A stretch of 64,000 nucleotides of DNA from Phytohabitans suffuscus (GTDB taxonomy: Bacteria > Actinomycetota > Actinomycetes > Mycobacteriales > Micromonosporaceae): positions 7,874,320 to 7,938,319 of the forward strand of contig NZ_AP022871.1 of assembly GCF_011764565.1 (NCBI RefSeq). Reading direction: 5' to 3'. Position numbers and translations under genes: made by a program. The notes beneath the pieces were generated by a model that did not search any database, was not told where the DNA came from, and saw only the letters and a list, made by a program, of their open reading frames with translations. This document shows, one piece after another, positions 32,563 to 42,834 of this stretch (its first letter is position 1; every line of letters begins with the position of its first letter).

Positions 32563-33579
32563 TCAGGGCTGAGCGTGCCCGGCGAACGCGGCGAGGATCC
32601 GGTCGGCCGCCGCCGCCGGGGTGAGCTGGCCGTCGCGCACCTGGCGCTCGACCACCGGGGCCAGCGCGGCCACCTCGGGGTGGGTGGCGAGGCGGTCGAG
32701 CAGGCCGCGGCGCACCGTGGCCCAGACCCAGCCGATCTGCTGGCGGCTGCGCCGCTCGGCCAGCCCGCCGGACGCGGCGAGCGCGTCCTGGTGCCGGACC
32801 AGGTGCCGCCACACCTCGTCGATCCCGGTCTCCTCCAGGGCGCTGCAGGTCACGACCGGTGCCTGCCAGCCCTGGTCGGAGCCGCGCAGCAGGCGCAGCG
32901 CGCCGGCCAGCTCGCGGGCGGCCCGGCGCGCGTCCGTGGCGTGCGGGCCGTCGGCCTTGTTGACCGCGATCACGTCGGCGATCTCCAGTACGCCCTTCTT
33001 GATGCCCTGCAGCTGGTCGCCGGTACGGGCGAGGGCGAGCAGCAGGAACGTGTCGACCATCTCGGCGACGGTGGTCTCGGACTGGCCGACGCCGACGGTC
33101 TCGACGATCACCGTGTCGTAGCCGGCCGCCTCGACCACGACGATCGCCTCGCGGGTCGCGTTGGCCACGCCGCCCAGCGTGCCGGCGGTCGGCGACGGCC
33201 GGACGAACGCGTCCGGGTCGGTGGCCAGCCGCGCCATGCGGGTCTTGTCGCCCAGGATGCTGCCGCCGGTACGGGTCGAGGAGGGGTCGACGGCCAGGAC
33301 GGCGACCCGGTGCCCGGCGGCGGTCAGCTGGCTGCCGAGCGCGTCGATGAACGTGGACTTGCCGGCGCCGGGCACGCCGGTGACCCCGATCCGCCGGGTG
33401 CCGGTCGCCGCCGGGCCGAGCGCGACCAGCAGCCGCTGGGCGAGCGCGCGGTGGTCGGGGCGGGTCGACTCGACCAGCGTGATGGCCCGGCCGAGCCAGG
33501 CCCGCGAGCCGGACCGGACCCCCGCGGCGTACTCCTCGACGTCGATCCGGTGCTGCTCCGTCATGGGCGCCGGGGTCAC
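32563..33579 (-). CDS. meaB: Methylmalonyl-CoA mutase chaperone GTPase
   Basis: A 338-residue G3E-family GTPase that protects and loads methylmalonyl-CoA mutase with adenosylcobalamin. G1 GVPGAGKST is at about residues 66-74. VLAVDPSSTRTGGSILGDKTRM, ETVGVGQSE and NKAD follow in order. The GTG start overlaps the mutase large-subunit stop (GTGA), so it is co-translated as the third gene of the mutase operon. Confidence 0.92.
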   Translation of the reverse strand: MTPAPMTEQHRIDVEEYAAGVRSGSRAWLGRAITLVESTRPDHRALAQRLLVALGPAATGTRRIGVTGVPGAGKSTFIDALGSQLTAAGHRVAVLAVDPSSTRTGGSILGDKTRMARLATDPDAFVRPSPTAGTLGGVANATREAIVVVEAAGYDTVIVETVGVGQSETTVAEMVDTFLLLALARTGDQLQGIKKGVLEIADVIAVNKADGPHATDARRAARELAGALRLLRGSDQGWQAPVVTCSALEETGIDEVWRHLVRHQDALAASGGLAERRSRQQIGWVWATVRRGLLDRLATHPEVAALAPVVERQVRDGQLTPAAAADRILAAFAGHAQP

Positions 33580-35781
33580 GCCGCCGGGTGGCCGAGCCGG
33601 GCGGACAGCTGCGCGAGCAGGTCCAGCGCGGCGTCGGCGATCACCGTGCCGGGCGGGAAGATGGCGGCCGCGCCGGCGGCGCGCAGCGCGTCGAAGTCCT
33701 GCGGCGGGATCACGCCCCGACGATGACCATGATGTCGTCGCGGCCGAGCGCGGACAGCTCCTCGCGCAGCGCGGGCACGAGCGTCAGGTGCCCGGCGGCG
33801 AGGCTGGAGACGCCGACGATGTGCACGTCGGCCTCGACCGCCTGCCGGGCCACCTCCGCCGGCGTCTGGAAGAGCGGGCCGACGTCGACGTCGAAGCCGA
33901 GGTCGGCGAACGCGGTGGCGATCACCTTCTGGCCGCGGTCGTGCCCGTCCTGCCCCATCTTCGCGACCAGGATCCGCGGCTGGCGGCCCTCGGCGGCGGC
34001 GAACGCCGCGGTGGCCGCGCGGGTGCGGTCGATGCCCGTGACCGGGCCGGCCTCGTCGCGGTACACGCCGGTAATCGTACGGATCCGGGCCGCGTGCCGG
34101 CCGTACACCTTCTCCAGCGCGTCGGAGATCTCGCCGACGGTGGCCTTCGCCCGCGCCGCGTCGATGGCCAGGGCGAGCAGGTTCTGCTCCAGCCCGGCCC
34201 GCGGGTGCCCTCGCGGGCGGCGTCCGCGGCCCGGGTGAGGGCGTCGAGCGCGGCCACGCAGGACTCCTCGTCGCGGTCGGCGCGCAGGCGGCGCAGCTTC
34301 TCCAGCTGCTGCGCCCGTACCGCGCCGTTGTCGACCTTGAGCACGTCGATCGGCTGGTCCGCGTCGGGCCGGTACTTGTTGACGCCGATCACGGGCTGGC
34401 GGCCGGAGTCGATCCGCGCCTGGGTGCGGGCGGCGGCCTCCTCGACCCGCAGCTTCGGGATGCCCTCGTCGATCGCGCGGGCCATCCCGCCCGCCGCCTC
34501 CACCTCGGCGATGTGCTCCCACGCCCGCGCCGCCAGGTCGTGGGTGAGCCGCTCGACGTACGCGCTGCCGCCCACGGGTCGATCACGCGGGTGGTGCCGG
34601 ACTCCTGCTGGAGCACGAGCTGGGTGTTGCGGGCGATCCGGGCGGAGAAGTCGGTGGGCAGGGCGAGGGCCTCGTCCAGCGCGTTGGTGTGCAGCGACTG
34701 GGTGTGGCCCTGGGTGGCGGCCATCGCCTCGACACAGGTGCGCACCACGTTGTTGAACACGTCCTGCGCGGTCAGCGACCAGCCGGAGGTCTGGCAGTGC
34801 GCCCGCAGGCTCAGCGACTTCGGGTTGGTCGTACCGAAGTCGCGGACCAGCCGGGCCACAGCAGCCGGGCGGCGCGCAGCTTGGCGACCTCCATGAAGAA
34901 GTTCATGCCGATGGCCCAGAAGAACGACAGGCGGGGCGCGAACGCGTCGATGTCGAGCCCGGCGTCGCGGCCGGCACGCAGGTACTCCACGCCGTCCGCG
35001 AGCGTGTAGGCCAGCTCCAGGTCGGCGGTCGCCCCGGCCTCCTGGATGTGGTAGCCGGAGATCGAGATCGAGTTGAAGCGGGGCATCCGCCGCGAGGTGA
35101 ACGCGAAGATGTCGGAGATGATCCGCATCGACGGCTGCGGCGGGTAGATGTACGTGTTGCGGACCATGAACTCCTTGAGGATGTCGTTCTGGATGGTCCC
35201 GGACAGCTGCTCCGGCGCCACCCCCTGCTCCTGCGCGGCGACGATGTAGAGCGCGAGCACCGGCAGGACGGCGCCGTTCATCGTCATCGACACGCTCATC
35301 CGGTCCAGCGGGATGCCGTCGAAGAGCTGCCGCATGTCGTAGATGGAGTCGATGGCCACCCCGGCCATGCCCACGTCGCCGGCCACCCGCGGATGGTCCG
35401 AGTCGTACCCCGGTGGGTGGGCAGGTCGAACGCGATCGACAGCCCCTTCTGCCCGGCGGCGAGGTTGCGCCGGTAGAACGCGTTGGACTCCTGCGCGGTG
35501 GAGAAGCCGGCGTACTGGCGGATCGTCCACGGCTGCGTGGTGTACATCGTCGGGTAGGGCCCGCGCAGGAACGGCGCGATCCCCGGGTAGGTGTCCAGGA
35601 AGTCGAGGCCCGCGAGGTCGCCCGCCGAGTAGAGCGGGGCGACGGCGATACCCTCCGGGGTGTGCCAGGTCAGGTCCTCGGCGTCCTTGCCGGTCTCGGC
35701 GCGGACCGCGCCGCCCCACCGGGCCGGGTCGGCGTCCGCCGTGGCCTCGCCGAGTACGGCGGACGAGAAATCCGGGATCAT
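33576..35781 (-). CDS. mutB: Methylmalonyl-CoA mutase large subunit (five frame breaks)
   Basis: With one base restored at each of five places this gives a normal mutase alpha chain of about 736 residues. The pieces run from MIPDFSSAVLGEA through QPWTIRQYAGF, RNTQLVLQQESGT, the TIM barrel and the cobalamin motif DGHDRG. Breaks lie in CCCC at 35408-35411, near 34858, near 34571, near 34200 and in CCCC at 33715-33718. Every junction resumes exactly where the family sequence requires. All partner genes are intact, so I read this as a sequence-accuracy problem; a genuine pseudogene is the alternative. The ATG overlaps the small-subunit stop. Confidence 0.85.
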
Positions 35782-37619
35782 CACGGCACTCCCAGCTCGC
35801 GCAGCGTGGTCTCCAGCACCTCGACCGCGTCGCAGCCGCTGTGCAGGTAGCTGTCCACCGCCTCGTACCCGGCGGGCCGCCCGGCCAACCAGACCCGGCG
35901 GGCGCCGGCGGCGGCGAGCGCGGCGGCGGCCGGCGCGGCGCCCTCCGCGTAGGCCCGGTCGGACGAGCAGAGGCAGGCGATCCGCGCGCCGCTCGCGGCG
36001 AAGTCCTCGGCCGGCCCGGTCACGGTGGCGATGCCGCCGGCCGCGAAGAGGTTGGCGGCGAACGCCGTCCGGGCCGTGTGCGCCGCGGGCGGTCCCAGCG
36101 TCGCCAGGAAGACCGCCGGGCGGGCGCCGGTCGCCGCCGCGTACGCGTCGCCACGGTCGCGCAGCCGCTCGAACGCCTCCGCGTAGTGGTGCCGCGGCAG
36201 CCCGTCCCGGTGCGCTACGGCGGCCGCCGCGGTGGGCTCCCGGGGCAGCCGCTCGTCCAGGTGCGGGAACTCGCTGACGCCGGTGAGCGGGTCGCGCCGG
36301 TGCGCGATGCCCGCGGCCCGCCGCTGCCAGGTCCCGGCGAGCCGCTCGGCGACCAGGCCGCTGGCGAGCGCGGCGGCGAGCCCGCCGGCCCGCTCGATCT
36401 CGGTGAACCAGTCCCAGGCGGCCTGGGCGGTCTGCTCGGTCAGCCGCTCCACGTACCAGGAGCCGCCGGCCGGGTCGACGACCCGGCCCACGTGCGCCTC
36501 CTCCAGCAGGATCGCCTGCGTGTTGCGGGCGATCCGCCGGGAGAACCCGTCCGGCGCGCCGAACCGCTCGTCGAACGGCAGCACCGTCACCGCGCCGGCG
36601 CCGCCCACCCCCGCCGCGAAGCAGGCGAGGGTCGTGCGCAGCATGTTGACCCACGGGTCGCGGACCGTCATCATCGCCGCGGACGTGACCGCGTGCTGCC
36701 GCTGCGCGCCCGCCTCGGGGACGCCGCAGAGCTGGGCCACCCGGGACCAGATCCGGCGGGCCGCGCGCAGCTTGGCGATCGTGGCGAACTGGTCGGCCGT
36801 CGCCGCGAACCTGAACTCCAGCTGGTCGAACGCGCCCGCGACGTCGAGCCCCGCCTCGGTCAGCGCCCGCAGGTAGGCCACCCCGGCCGCCGCGGCGCAG
36901 CCGATCTCCTGGGCGTCGCCGCCGCCCGCGTCGTGGTACACGGTCGCGTCCACCGTGAACGCCCGCAGGCGCGGGTGGCCGGCGGCACGGCGGCACGCCA
37001 GCGCGGCGGCCGCCGCGAGGTCGGCCCGGGGCTCGCCGCCGGTGCGGGCGCGCCAGCCCAGCGGGTCGAGCCCGAGGCTTCCGCTCACCTCGGCCGCCGG
37101 CGCCCGGCGCGCGTCCAGCAGCGCGAACCACGCCTCGGCCGCCTCGACGCCGTGGTCGCCGGCGTCCAGCACCACGCCGGCCAGGTCCAGGTAGACCCCG
37201 TCCAGGATCTCCGGCAGCGAGCCGGCCGGCAGGGCGCCGTCGCCGAGGACGAGCCACAGCGACGTCGCGCCGTTGTCCAGGTCGGCGTGGATCGCCTCGT
37301 TCGCCGCCTTCACGTCCGGGTCGGCGTGGCGGACGCGCACGTCCCAGCCGGCGGCGGCCGCGCCAGAGGCACGCGCGCCCCGGGTGAACGGGAACAGGCC
37401 GGGCAGGCCGGTCGGCGGCGCGGCGTCGGCGCGGGTGTAGAGCGGTGCCGAGCGCACCCCGTCGTAGCTCGTCGTGGCCAGCAGCTCGTCGACCGCGTCG
37501 AGGTCCGCGTCCTCGCCCGCCGCGCCGGTCTTCCGGAGCACCGCGAGCGCGGCACGCCGCCACTGCTCGGCCGTGGCGGCCGGGAAGTCCGCGGCGAGCG
37601 GGAAACCGGGAGACGACAT
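35781..37619 (-). CDS. mutA: Methylmalonyl-CoA mutase small subunit
   Basis: A 612-residue catalytically inactive partner of the large subunit. It has the mutase barrel (SRRIARNTQAILLEEAHVGRVVDPAGGSWYVE) and a C-terminal cobalamin-binding-like domain that lacks the DxHxxG histidine (the sequence there reads CSSDRAYAEGA), as expected for the beta chain. It is the first gene of mutA-mutB-meaB. MSSPGFPL at 37619 is preferred to ATG 37640. Confidence 0.88.
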   Translation of the reverse strand: MSSPGFPLAADFPAATAEQWRRAALAVLRKTGAAGEDADLDAVDELLATTSYDGVRSAPLYTRADAAPPTGLPGLFPFTRGARASGAAAAGWDVRVRHADPDVKAANEAIHADLDNGATSLWLVLGDGALPAGSLPEILDGVYLDLAGVVLDAGDHGVEAAEAWFALLDARRAPAAEVSGSLGLDPLGWRARTGGEPRADLAAAAALACRRAAGHPRLRAFTVDATVYHDAGGGDAQEIGCAAAAGVAYLRALTEAGLDVAGAFDQLEFRFAATADQFATIAKLRAARRIWSRVAQLCGVPEAGAQRQHAVTSAAMMTVRDPWVNMLRTTLACFAAGVGGAGAVTVLPFDERFGAPDGFSRRIARNTQAILLEEAHVGRVVDPAGGSWYVERLTEQTAQAAWDWFTEIERAGGLAAALASGLVAERLAGTWQRRAAGIAHRRDPLTGVSEFPHLDERLPREPTAAAAVAHRDGLPRHHYAEAFERLRDRGDAYAAATGARPAVFLATLGPPAAHTARTAFAANLFAAGGIATVTGPAEDFAASGARIACLCSSDRAYAEGAAPAAAALAAAGARRVWLAGRPAGYEAVDSYLHSGCDAVEVLETTLRELGVP

Positions 37620-37644
37620 GAACGGATGGTAAGCAGCCAACTCT

Positions 37645-37842
37645 ATGGTCCCGCTTAGTTGTGACTATCTCCACGCCCGTGTCGGCCCGCCGGCCCGCCG
37701 GCCGGGCCAGCTCGGCCAGCGGCTCGAGGCCGGGCACGCGGTGCTCTCCGGCTCCATCACCAAGGCCGTCGATATCGAAGCCGGCGACACCGTGGTGGCG
37801 GATTTTCCGGGCTTCGGAAGCGTCCGCGCAACGTTTTTCTGA
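37645..37842 (+). pseudogene. mhpD: C-terminal remnant of 2-keto-4-pentenoate hydratase
   Basis: The last 40 codons read LGQRLEAGHAVLSGSITKAV, then EAGDTVVADFPGFGSVRATFF and a stop. This is the end of the MhpD/fumarylacetoacetase-like hydratase that adds water to 2-hydroxypenta-2,4-dienoate. The upstream 25 codons are unrelated, and the other 85% of the gene is gone. It is oriented with the catabolic island that starts just downstream. Together with mhpF and mhpE remnants at the far end, it marks a decayed lower meta-cleavage pathway. Confidence 0.75.
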
Positions 37843-38231
37843 CGCGATTGCATAACGTTTAAGAAATCAATTCCTAACGGTCGCGTGGCCCGGGGCGACC
37901 GGCTATTCGGGCGGCGCCGCGCGGTCACGTGCGGTGGTCGAAACGACACGCGACGTCATGAGTTGATCAATCGTCGGCACCGTCACCAGGTGTGTCATCA
38001 TGGGCCGGGTAATGCGCAAGACTCCGGGTGGCCAGGGCGACAGCCAGGGGATCGGCGGGACCGTTCCGCTGAGTGGTATGGCGCTCTTGCCCATGATCGG
38101 GGTCCCGGTGTTGGCTTCCTCACCAATCCCATCCCATCGGCGACGGGGCCGGAGAACAGCGTTTTCCGTCGCGTTGTCGCCATTTCCTCGCGAATTCAAA
38201 TGTGTCGTTGAGCGGTGAAAGAGGGCCGGCA
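37843..38231. other. Leader region of the ABC transporter operon
   Basis: No gene seen. The region is less G+C-rich at 37830-37880 and holds a 24-bp imperfect palindrome, a TTGATCAA palindrome at 37963-37970 and repeated ACGTTT. It probably contains the promoter of the transporter operon. Confidence 0.5.
37856..37879. promoter_or_regulatory. Imperfect operator-like palindrome upstream of the importer
   Basis: CGTTTAAGAA, ATCA, ATTCCTAACG: 7 of 10 positions pair. Its AT-rich setting in this genome suggests a regulator binding site, perhaps for the IclR protein encoded in the island. Confidence 0.35.
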
Positions 38232-39248
38232 GTGAAGACCAGACATAGGATCCTGATGGCCGCCGCCGCGGTGGCCCTGACGCTCACCGGGTCGGCCTGC
38301 GGGGGCGGTGACGACGAAGGCACGGGCTCCGGCGACGGGCAGGGCGACCTCGGCACCATCAAGGTGGCGGTCGGCATCCGGCAGACGTTCGAGTTCCTGC
38401 CCGCGGAGTACGGCGTCGAGCTGGGCGTGTGGCAGAAGCGCGGCCTCAAGGTGGAGAACGTCTACGTACAGGGCAGCGGACAGGTCTCCCAGGCGATGGC
38501 CTCCGGCCAGACCGACCTGGGGCTGACCGCCGGCGCCTCGGGCGTGGACGCGATCCTCAGCGGCGTACCGTCGAAGATCGTCGGGCTGATCGGCAAGGAC
38601 TTCAAGATGATGATCGTCGTCGTCCCGAAGGACTCGCCGATCACCGACATCAACGGGCTCAAGGGCAAGACCGTCGGGGTATCCGCCGCCGGCTCCCTGA
38701 CCGACTACCTGGCCAAGACCATCACGGTGCACCAGGGCTGGGCCGAGACCGACATCAAGCGGGCCAACATCGGCGGCCTCAACGAGCAGCTCGCCGCCCT
38801 GGAGTCCGGCGCCACCGACGCGTTCGTCTGGTCGGCCGAGGCCGGCTTCGCGCTGGAGGAGCAGGGCAAGGGCCGGGTGCTCATGGACTTCGGCGACGTG
38901 GTCAAGGACAACGTCTTCGAGGACATCGTGGCCAACGACAGCGCCATCAAGGACCGCGAGGCGGCGGTGCGGGCGTACCTCGAAGGCTGGTACGAGACGG
39001 TCAACCACATGAAGGCCAACCGCGACGAGACGATCGCCTTCATGGTCAAGGAGTTCGAGGTGTCGCAGAACGTGGCGAGCAAGACCTACGACCACGACAT
39101 CGACAACCTCTCGCTCGACGGCACCATCCCGGAGGTCAACCTCAAGGGCCTCGCCAAGTCCGTCGTCGACCAGGGCATCGCCGACAAGGAGCCGGCCATC
39201 GAGACGTTCTGGGACGGCCGGTTCGTCCCGGTCACGGCGGCCGGATGA
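38232..39248 (+). CDS. ABC importer substrate-binding lipoprotein (NitT/TauT type)
   Basis: A 338-residue lipoprotein. The signal peptide ends in the lipobox LTGSAC followed by a Gly/Asp linker. The mature part has the SsuA/TauA-like fold: IKVAVGIRQTFEFLPAEYGVELGVWQKRGL, then SGQTDLGLTAG and INGLKGKTVGVSAAGS. GTG 38232 with GAGGGCC upstream gives a correct signal peptide. It is the first gene of a four-gene importer. Members of this type bind sulfonates, nitrate, pyrimidines or aromatic acids; the ligand here is unknown but probably the substrate of the island. Confidence 0.88.
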   Translation: MKTRHRILMAAAAVALTLTGSACGGGDDEGTGSGDGQGDLGTIKVAVGIRQTFEFLPAEYGVELGVWQKRGLKVENVYVQGSGQVSQAMASGQTDLGLTAGASGVDAILSGVPSKIVGLIGKDFKMMIVVVPKDSPITDINGLKGKTVGVSAAGSLTDYLAKTITVHQGWAETDIKRANIGGLNEQLAALESGATDAFVWSAEAGFALEEQGKGRVLMDFGDVVKDNVFEDIVANDSAIKDREAAVRAYLEGWYETVNHMKANRDETIAFMVKEFEVSQNVASKTYDHDIDNLSLDGTIPEVNLKGLAKSVVDQGIADKEPAIETFWDGRFVPVTAAG

Positions 39249-40099
39249 GCACCGACCAGACGGTCCGCCCGGCGGCCGGCATCGCGGTTTCCGACCGCGG
39301 TGCCGGCCCGGCGCCGGATACCGGGAGCCGCTCCCGGTGGCGCCCCTCCGGGACCAGCCTGGGGATCGTCGCGGTGCTGGCCGTCTGGCTGGTCGCCTGG
39401 GAGGCGACCGTACGCACCGGCCTGATCAGCTCGACGTTCGCCGCCGCGCCCAGCGAGGTGGCGGTCGCGATGGTCGAGCTCGCCGGCAACGCGGAGGTCC
39501 GCGCGGCGTTCGGCGGCGCGATCGGCATGTTCGTGGTCGCGTTCGCGATCGCCGCGGTCGCCGGCGTGCTGGCCGGCGCGGCGATGGGCCTGTCGAGGAT
39601 CGCGTACCGGACCTTCCACCCGGTCATCCTCGGCCTGTTCTCGACCCCGAAGATGATCTTCATTCCGATCTTCATCCTGGTCGCCGGCTTCGGCGTGGCC
39701 TCGAAGATCTCCTACGGCGCCGTCTCGGGCTTCTTCCCCGTCGCGGTCACCGTCACCGCCGGCGTGCGCATGGTCGACCGCCGGCTGCTGCTCGCCGCGC
39801 GGTCGATGGGGGCCTCGCGGCTGCAGACGTTGCGCGGCGTCGTCGTGCCGGGCTCGCTGCCCGCGGTCATGGCGGCGCTCTGGTACGGCATGAAGCACGC
39901 GCTGCTCGGCGTGCTGATCATGGAGCTGTTCGCGTCGCAGGAGGGCATCGGCCACTACATCGGCCTGTACACCTCCACGTTCCGCACCGACCGGGTGTTC
40001 GCCCTCGTCCTGGGCCTGGCGCTGTTCGCCATCCTGCTGGGCTCCCTGTGGCGGTGGCAGGAGAAGCGGCTGAGCCGATGGAGAGGGAACCATGGCTGA
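39245..40099 (+). CDS. ABC importer permease 1
   Basis: A 284-residue permease with about six membrane segments and the EAA loop AARSMGASRLQTLRGVVVPGSLP, which contacts the ATPase. The ATG overlaps the binding-protein stop. A 35-residue polar N-terminal extension precedes the first helix. It forms a heterodimer with the second permease, encoded at 40930-41685. Confidence 0.85.
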   Translation: MSTDQTVRPAAGIAVSDRGAGPAPDTGSRSRWRPSGTSLGIVAVLAVWLVAWEATVRTGLISSTFAAAPSEVAVAMVELAGNAEVRAAFGGAIGMFVVAFAIAAVAGVLAGAAMGLSRIAYRTFHPVILGLFSTPKMIFIPIFILVAGFGVASKISYGAVSGFFPVAVTVTAGVRMVDRRLLLAARSMGASRLQTLRGVVVPGSLPAVMAALWYGMKHALLGVLIMELFASQEGIGHYIGLYTSTFRTDRVFALVLGLALFAILLGSLWRWQEKRLSRWRGNHG

Positions 40100-40937
40100 A
40101 ACGACCACCGCGCCGGCCCTGACCGCCACCGAGGTGACGATGGCCTACCGGACGCGGCGCGGGCACACCGTCGTCGCGCTGGACCGGGTGAGCCTGGACG
40201 TGCGCCGCGGCGAGTTCGTGAGCCTCATCGGCCCGAGCGGCTGCGGCAAGTCCACGCTGCTGTACATCCTCGGCGGGCTGCGCCGGCAGACCTCGGGCGA
40301 GGTCGCGCTCGACGGCCAGCGCATCACCGGCCCGACGCCGCGGAAGGTGGGCTTCGTCTTCCAGGACTACACGCTGTTCCCGTGGCGCACGATCATCTCG
40401 AACGTCGAGGTGGGGCTGGAGTTCCGCGGCGTGGGCCGGAAGGAGCGGCGCGAGCACGCGGCGTACAACCTCGACCTGGTCGGGCTCGGCGCCTTCGCGA
40501 ACGCGTACCCGGGCGAGCTGTCCGGCGGCATGCAGCAGCGGGTGGCGATCGCCCGCGCGCTGTCGATGGACCCGGAGATCCTGCTGATGGACGAGCCGTT
40601 CGGCGCGCTGGACGAGCAGACCCGCACCGTGCTCGGCGAGGAGCTGGCCCGGATCCTGGAGAAGACCGGCAAGACGATCGTGTTCGTCACGCACAGCCTG
40701 AGCGAGGCGGTCTTCCTCTCCGACCGGGTGGTGGTCATGTCGGCCCGACCGGGGCGGATCAAGGAGATCCTGACGGTGGCCGAGCCGCGCCCGCGCCAGC
40801 CCGCGTTCTCCACCTCGCAGTCCTTCACCGACCTGCGCAACGGCCTCTTCGACCTGCTGCACGAGGAGGTGCGGGCGGCGACGCTGGCCGAGATGAGCGG
40901 CGCCGGCATCGGCGGGGACGGCGGTCGCCGTGGCTAG
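40092..40937 (+). CDS. ABC importer ATPase
   Basis: A 281-residue ATP-binding subunit of the SsuB/TauB class. Walker A GPSGCGKST, Q-loop VFQDYTLFPW, signature LSGGMQQR, Walker B LLMDEPFGALDEQT and switch His in FVTHSLSEAV are all in place. The start overlaps permease 1 by eight bases. Confidence 0.92.
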   Translation: MAETTTAPALTATEVTMAYRTRRGHTVVALDRVSLDVRRGEFVSLIGPSGCGKSTLLYILGGLRRQTSGEVALDGQRITGPTPRKVGFVFQDYTLFPWRTIISNVEVGLEFRGVGRKERREHAAYNLDLVGLGAFANAYPGELSGGMQQRVAIARALSMDPEILLMDEPFGALDEQTRTVLGEELARILEKTGKTIVFVTHSLSEAVFLSDRVVVMSARPGRIKEILTVAEPRPRQPAFSTSQSFTDLRNGLFDLLHEEVRAATLAEMSGAGIGGDGGRRG

Positions 40938-41685
40938 GCGGGAGCGGCTGACGGTCGTCGCCATCCAGCTCGGCCTGGCCGCGGTGGTCCTCGCGGTCTG
41001 GGTGTACCAGACCCGCGCCGGCCGGGTGTCGCCGATCCTGCTGCCCCAGCCGGAGCGGGTGCTGGACGAGTTTCCCGACCTGGTGCGCGACCCGGTCTTC
41101 TGGGGCAGCCTGCGGACCACGGCGCTGGAGCTGGCCGGCGCGTTCGCGGTCGCCGCCGTCGCCGGGCTGCTGGTCGGCGTCGTGGTCGGGCGCTGGGCAC
41201 CGGCGGCCCGGGTCGCCACGCCGCTGCTGGCCTGGGCGCAGACCGTACCGATCATCCTGTTCTACCCGATCTGCATCCTGCTGTTCGGCATCGGGCCGAT
41301 GTCGAAGGTCGCCTTCGGTGGCTTCTACGGCTTCTTCCCGATCGCGGCGAACACCGTGCTGGCGCTCTCGACCGTGCCGCCCCGCTACCTGACCGCCGCG
41401 GCCGCGCTCGGGGCGAGCCGGCGCCAGACGGTGACCCGGGTGCTCATCCCGGCCGCCCGGCCGCTGATCCTGTCCGGCGTACGGCTCGGTGCCGCGCTCT
41501 GCCTCATCGGCGTGCTCGCCGGCGAACTGCTCGGCTCCACCGAGGGGCTCGGCTACCAGATCGCCTCCAGCTCGGGCTCGTTCCGCACGCCGGAGCTGTA
41601 CGCGTACATCTTCGTCGCCCTGGTGCTCGTCGCGATCTTCAACCTCGCCATCACCCGCGCGGACGACCGCAATGCCCAGGTATGA
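40930..41685 (+). CDS. ABC importer permease 2
   Basis: A 251-residue permease with the EAA loop AAAALGASRRQTVTRVLIPAARP. The GTG start overlaps the ATPase gene, and the end overlaps the MFS gene. Two different permeases flanking the ATPase gene indicate a heterodimeric channel. Confidence 0.87.
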   Translation: MARRERLTVVAIQLGLAAVVLAVWVYQTRAGRVSPILLPQPERVLDEFPDLVRDPVFWGSLRTTALELAGAFAVAAVAGLLVGVVVGRWAPAARVATPLLAWAQTVPIILFYPICILLFGIGPMSKVAFGGFYGFFPIAANTVLALSTVPPRYLTAAAALGASRRQTVTRVLIPAARPLILSGVRLGAALCLIGVLAGELLGSTEGLGYQIASSSGSFRTPELYAYIFVALVLVAIFNLAITRADDRNAQV

Positions 41686-42788
41686 GGGGCTGGCCCACGG
41701 CCCTCACGACGCTGCTGTTCTGCCATGGCCTGGGCGTCAACACGGTCGGGCTGCCGCTGCTGGCGATCGCGCACGGGCACGGCGCGACGGCGGTCGGCGT
41801 CCTCGTGGCGGTCTCCGGCGCCGGCCAGATCGGCATGCGGATCGTGGTCGCGCGGTGGGCGCACCGGCTGACCGAGCGGGGCCTGATCCTGGCCTCGGCG
41901 GCGCTGCTGTGCGTGTCCAGCGCGGTGGTGCTGGCGGAGCCGGCGCTGTGGGCGTTCGTGCTGGCGAACCTCACCCAGGGCGTCGCGCGCGGCTTCTTCT
42001 GGGTGGGTGTGCAGGCCCACGTCGTGCGCAGCGTCCCCGAGCCGCGGCGGGCCCTGGCCGTGGTCGACTTCGCCGGTGGTATCGGGCTGGTGACCGGCCC
42101 GGCCACGATCGGCCTGGCCGGGGGCTCGCTGACCGCGGCGCTCGCGGTGGGGATCGGCGCGACGGCCGTCGCCGCGCTGCCCACCCTGCGCCTGGCCCGG
42201 TTGCCGCTGCCGCCGCCCGGGAAGGCCGCGGCCCGCGTCGGGGTCTGGCGCCGGCCGGCCCTGCGCCCGTCGGTCCTGGCGGCGGTCTCGACCGGCACCT
42301 GGCGCGGCATGCTCGGCTCGTACGTCCCGGTGGTGCTCGCCGCCGCCGGCTACTCCGCCGCGGCGGTCGGCCTGCTGGTCGGGATCGGCTCGGCCACCAG
42401 CATCGCCGGCTCGGTCCTGGCCGGCGTCGCCCCCGCGCGGCGGCTCGCCCCGCTTTACGTCACCGGTGCGCTGGCCGCCGGGGCGGGCCTGGCCGGGATC
42501 GGGCTCTGGCCGCGCGAGCTGGCGGTCGTGACCGCGCTGCTGGTCGCCAGCGGCGTGGGCGCGGGCGCGCTCCAGACGCTCAGCTCCTCGATGGCCGCGC
42601 ACGCGGTCGAGCCCGCCGACCGCGGCCGCGTGGTCGCCGAGGTCGGCACGTACCGGGCGGTCGCGCTGCTGACCTCGCCGCTCGGCATCGCCGCCCTGCT
42701 CCCGGTCGTCGCGCTCGGCCCGGCGATGGCGCTGGTCGGTGCCGTCGCGGCGGTACCCGCACTGCGCCGGCCACCTCCCGCCGCCTGA
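41682..42788 (+). CDS. MFS transporter
   Basis: A 368-residue protein with about 11-12 hydrophobic segments, MFS-type internal symmetry and the loop RWAHRLTERG between helices 2 and 3. ATGA overlap with permease 2 places it in the importer operon. It could import the substrate or export a by-product. The 3' end lies inside a small tandem repeat whose units each hold the stop codon. Confidence 0.8.
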   Translation: MRGWPTALTTLLFCHGLGVNTVGLPLLAIAHGHGATAVGVLVAVSGAGQIGMRIVVARWAHRLTERGLILASAALLCVSSAVVLAEPALWAFVLANLTQGVARGFFWVGVQAHVVRSVPEPRRALAVVDFAGGIGLVTGPATIGLAGGSLTAALAVGIGATAVAALPTLRLARLPLPPPGKAAARVGVWRRPALRPSVLAAVSTGTWRGMLGSYVPVVLAAAGYSAAAVGLLVGIGSATSIAGSVLAGVAPARRLAPLYVTGALAAGAGLAGIGLWPRELAVVTALLVASGVGAGALQTLSSSMAAHAVEPADRGRVVAEVGTYRAVALLTSPLGIAALLPVVALGPAMALVGAVAAVPALRRPPPAA

Positions 42789-42825
42789 GGGCCACCTCCC
42801 GCCTGAAGGCCACCGCTCGTCTGAA
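42769..42825. repeat. Tandem repeat over the MFS stop codon
   Basis: GGCCACCTCCCGCCGCCTGA, then GGGCCACCTCCCGCCTGAA and GGCCACCGCTCGTCTGAA: three units of 18-20 bp, each containing CTGA. The first CTGA is the MFS stop. Confidence 0.65.
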
Positions 42826-42834
42826 GGAGTTGTG

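Noticed and set aside
33576..35781. True pseudogene of methylmalonyl-CoA mutase
   Set aside because: All breaks are single missing bases in G/C runs, and the flanking operon genes are intact; sequence error is the simpler explanation, although not proven.
37885..38218. Small open frames upstream of the ABC transporter
   Set aside because: No ribosome binding sites or family resemblance; the region reads as a promoter/leader.
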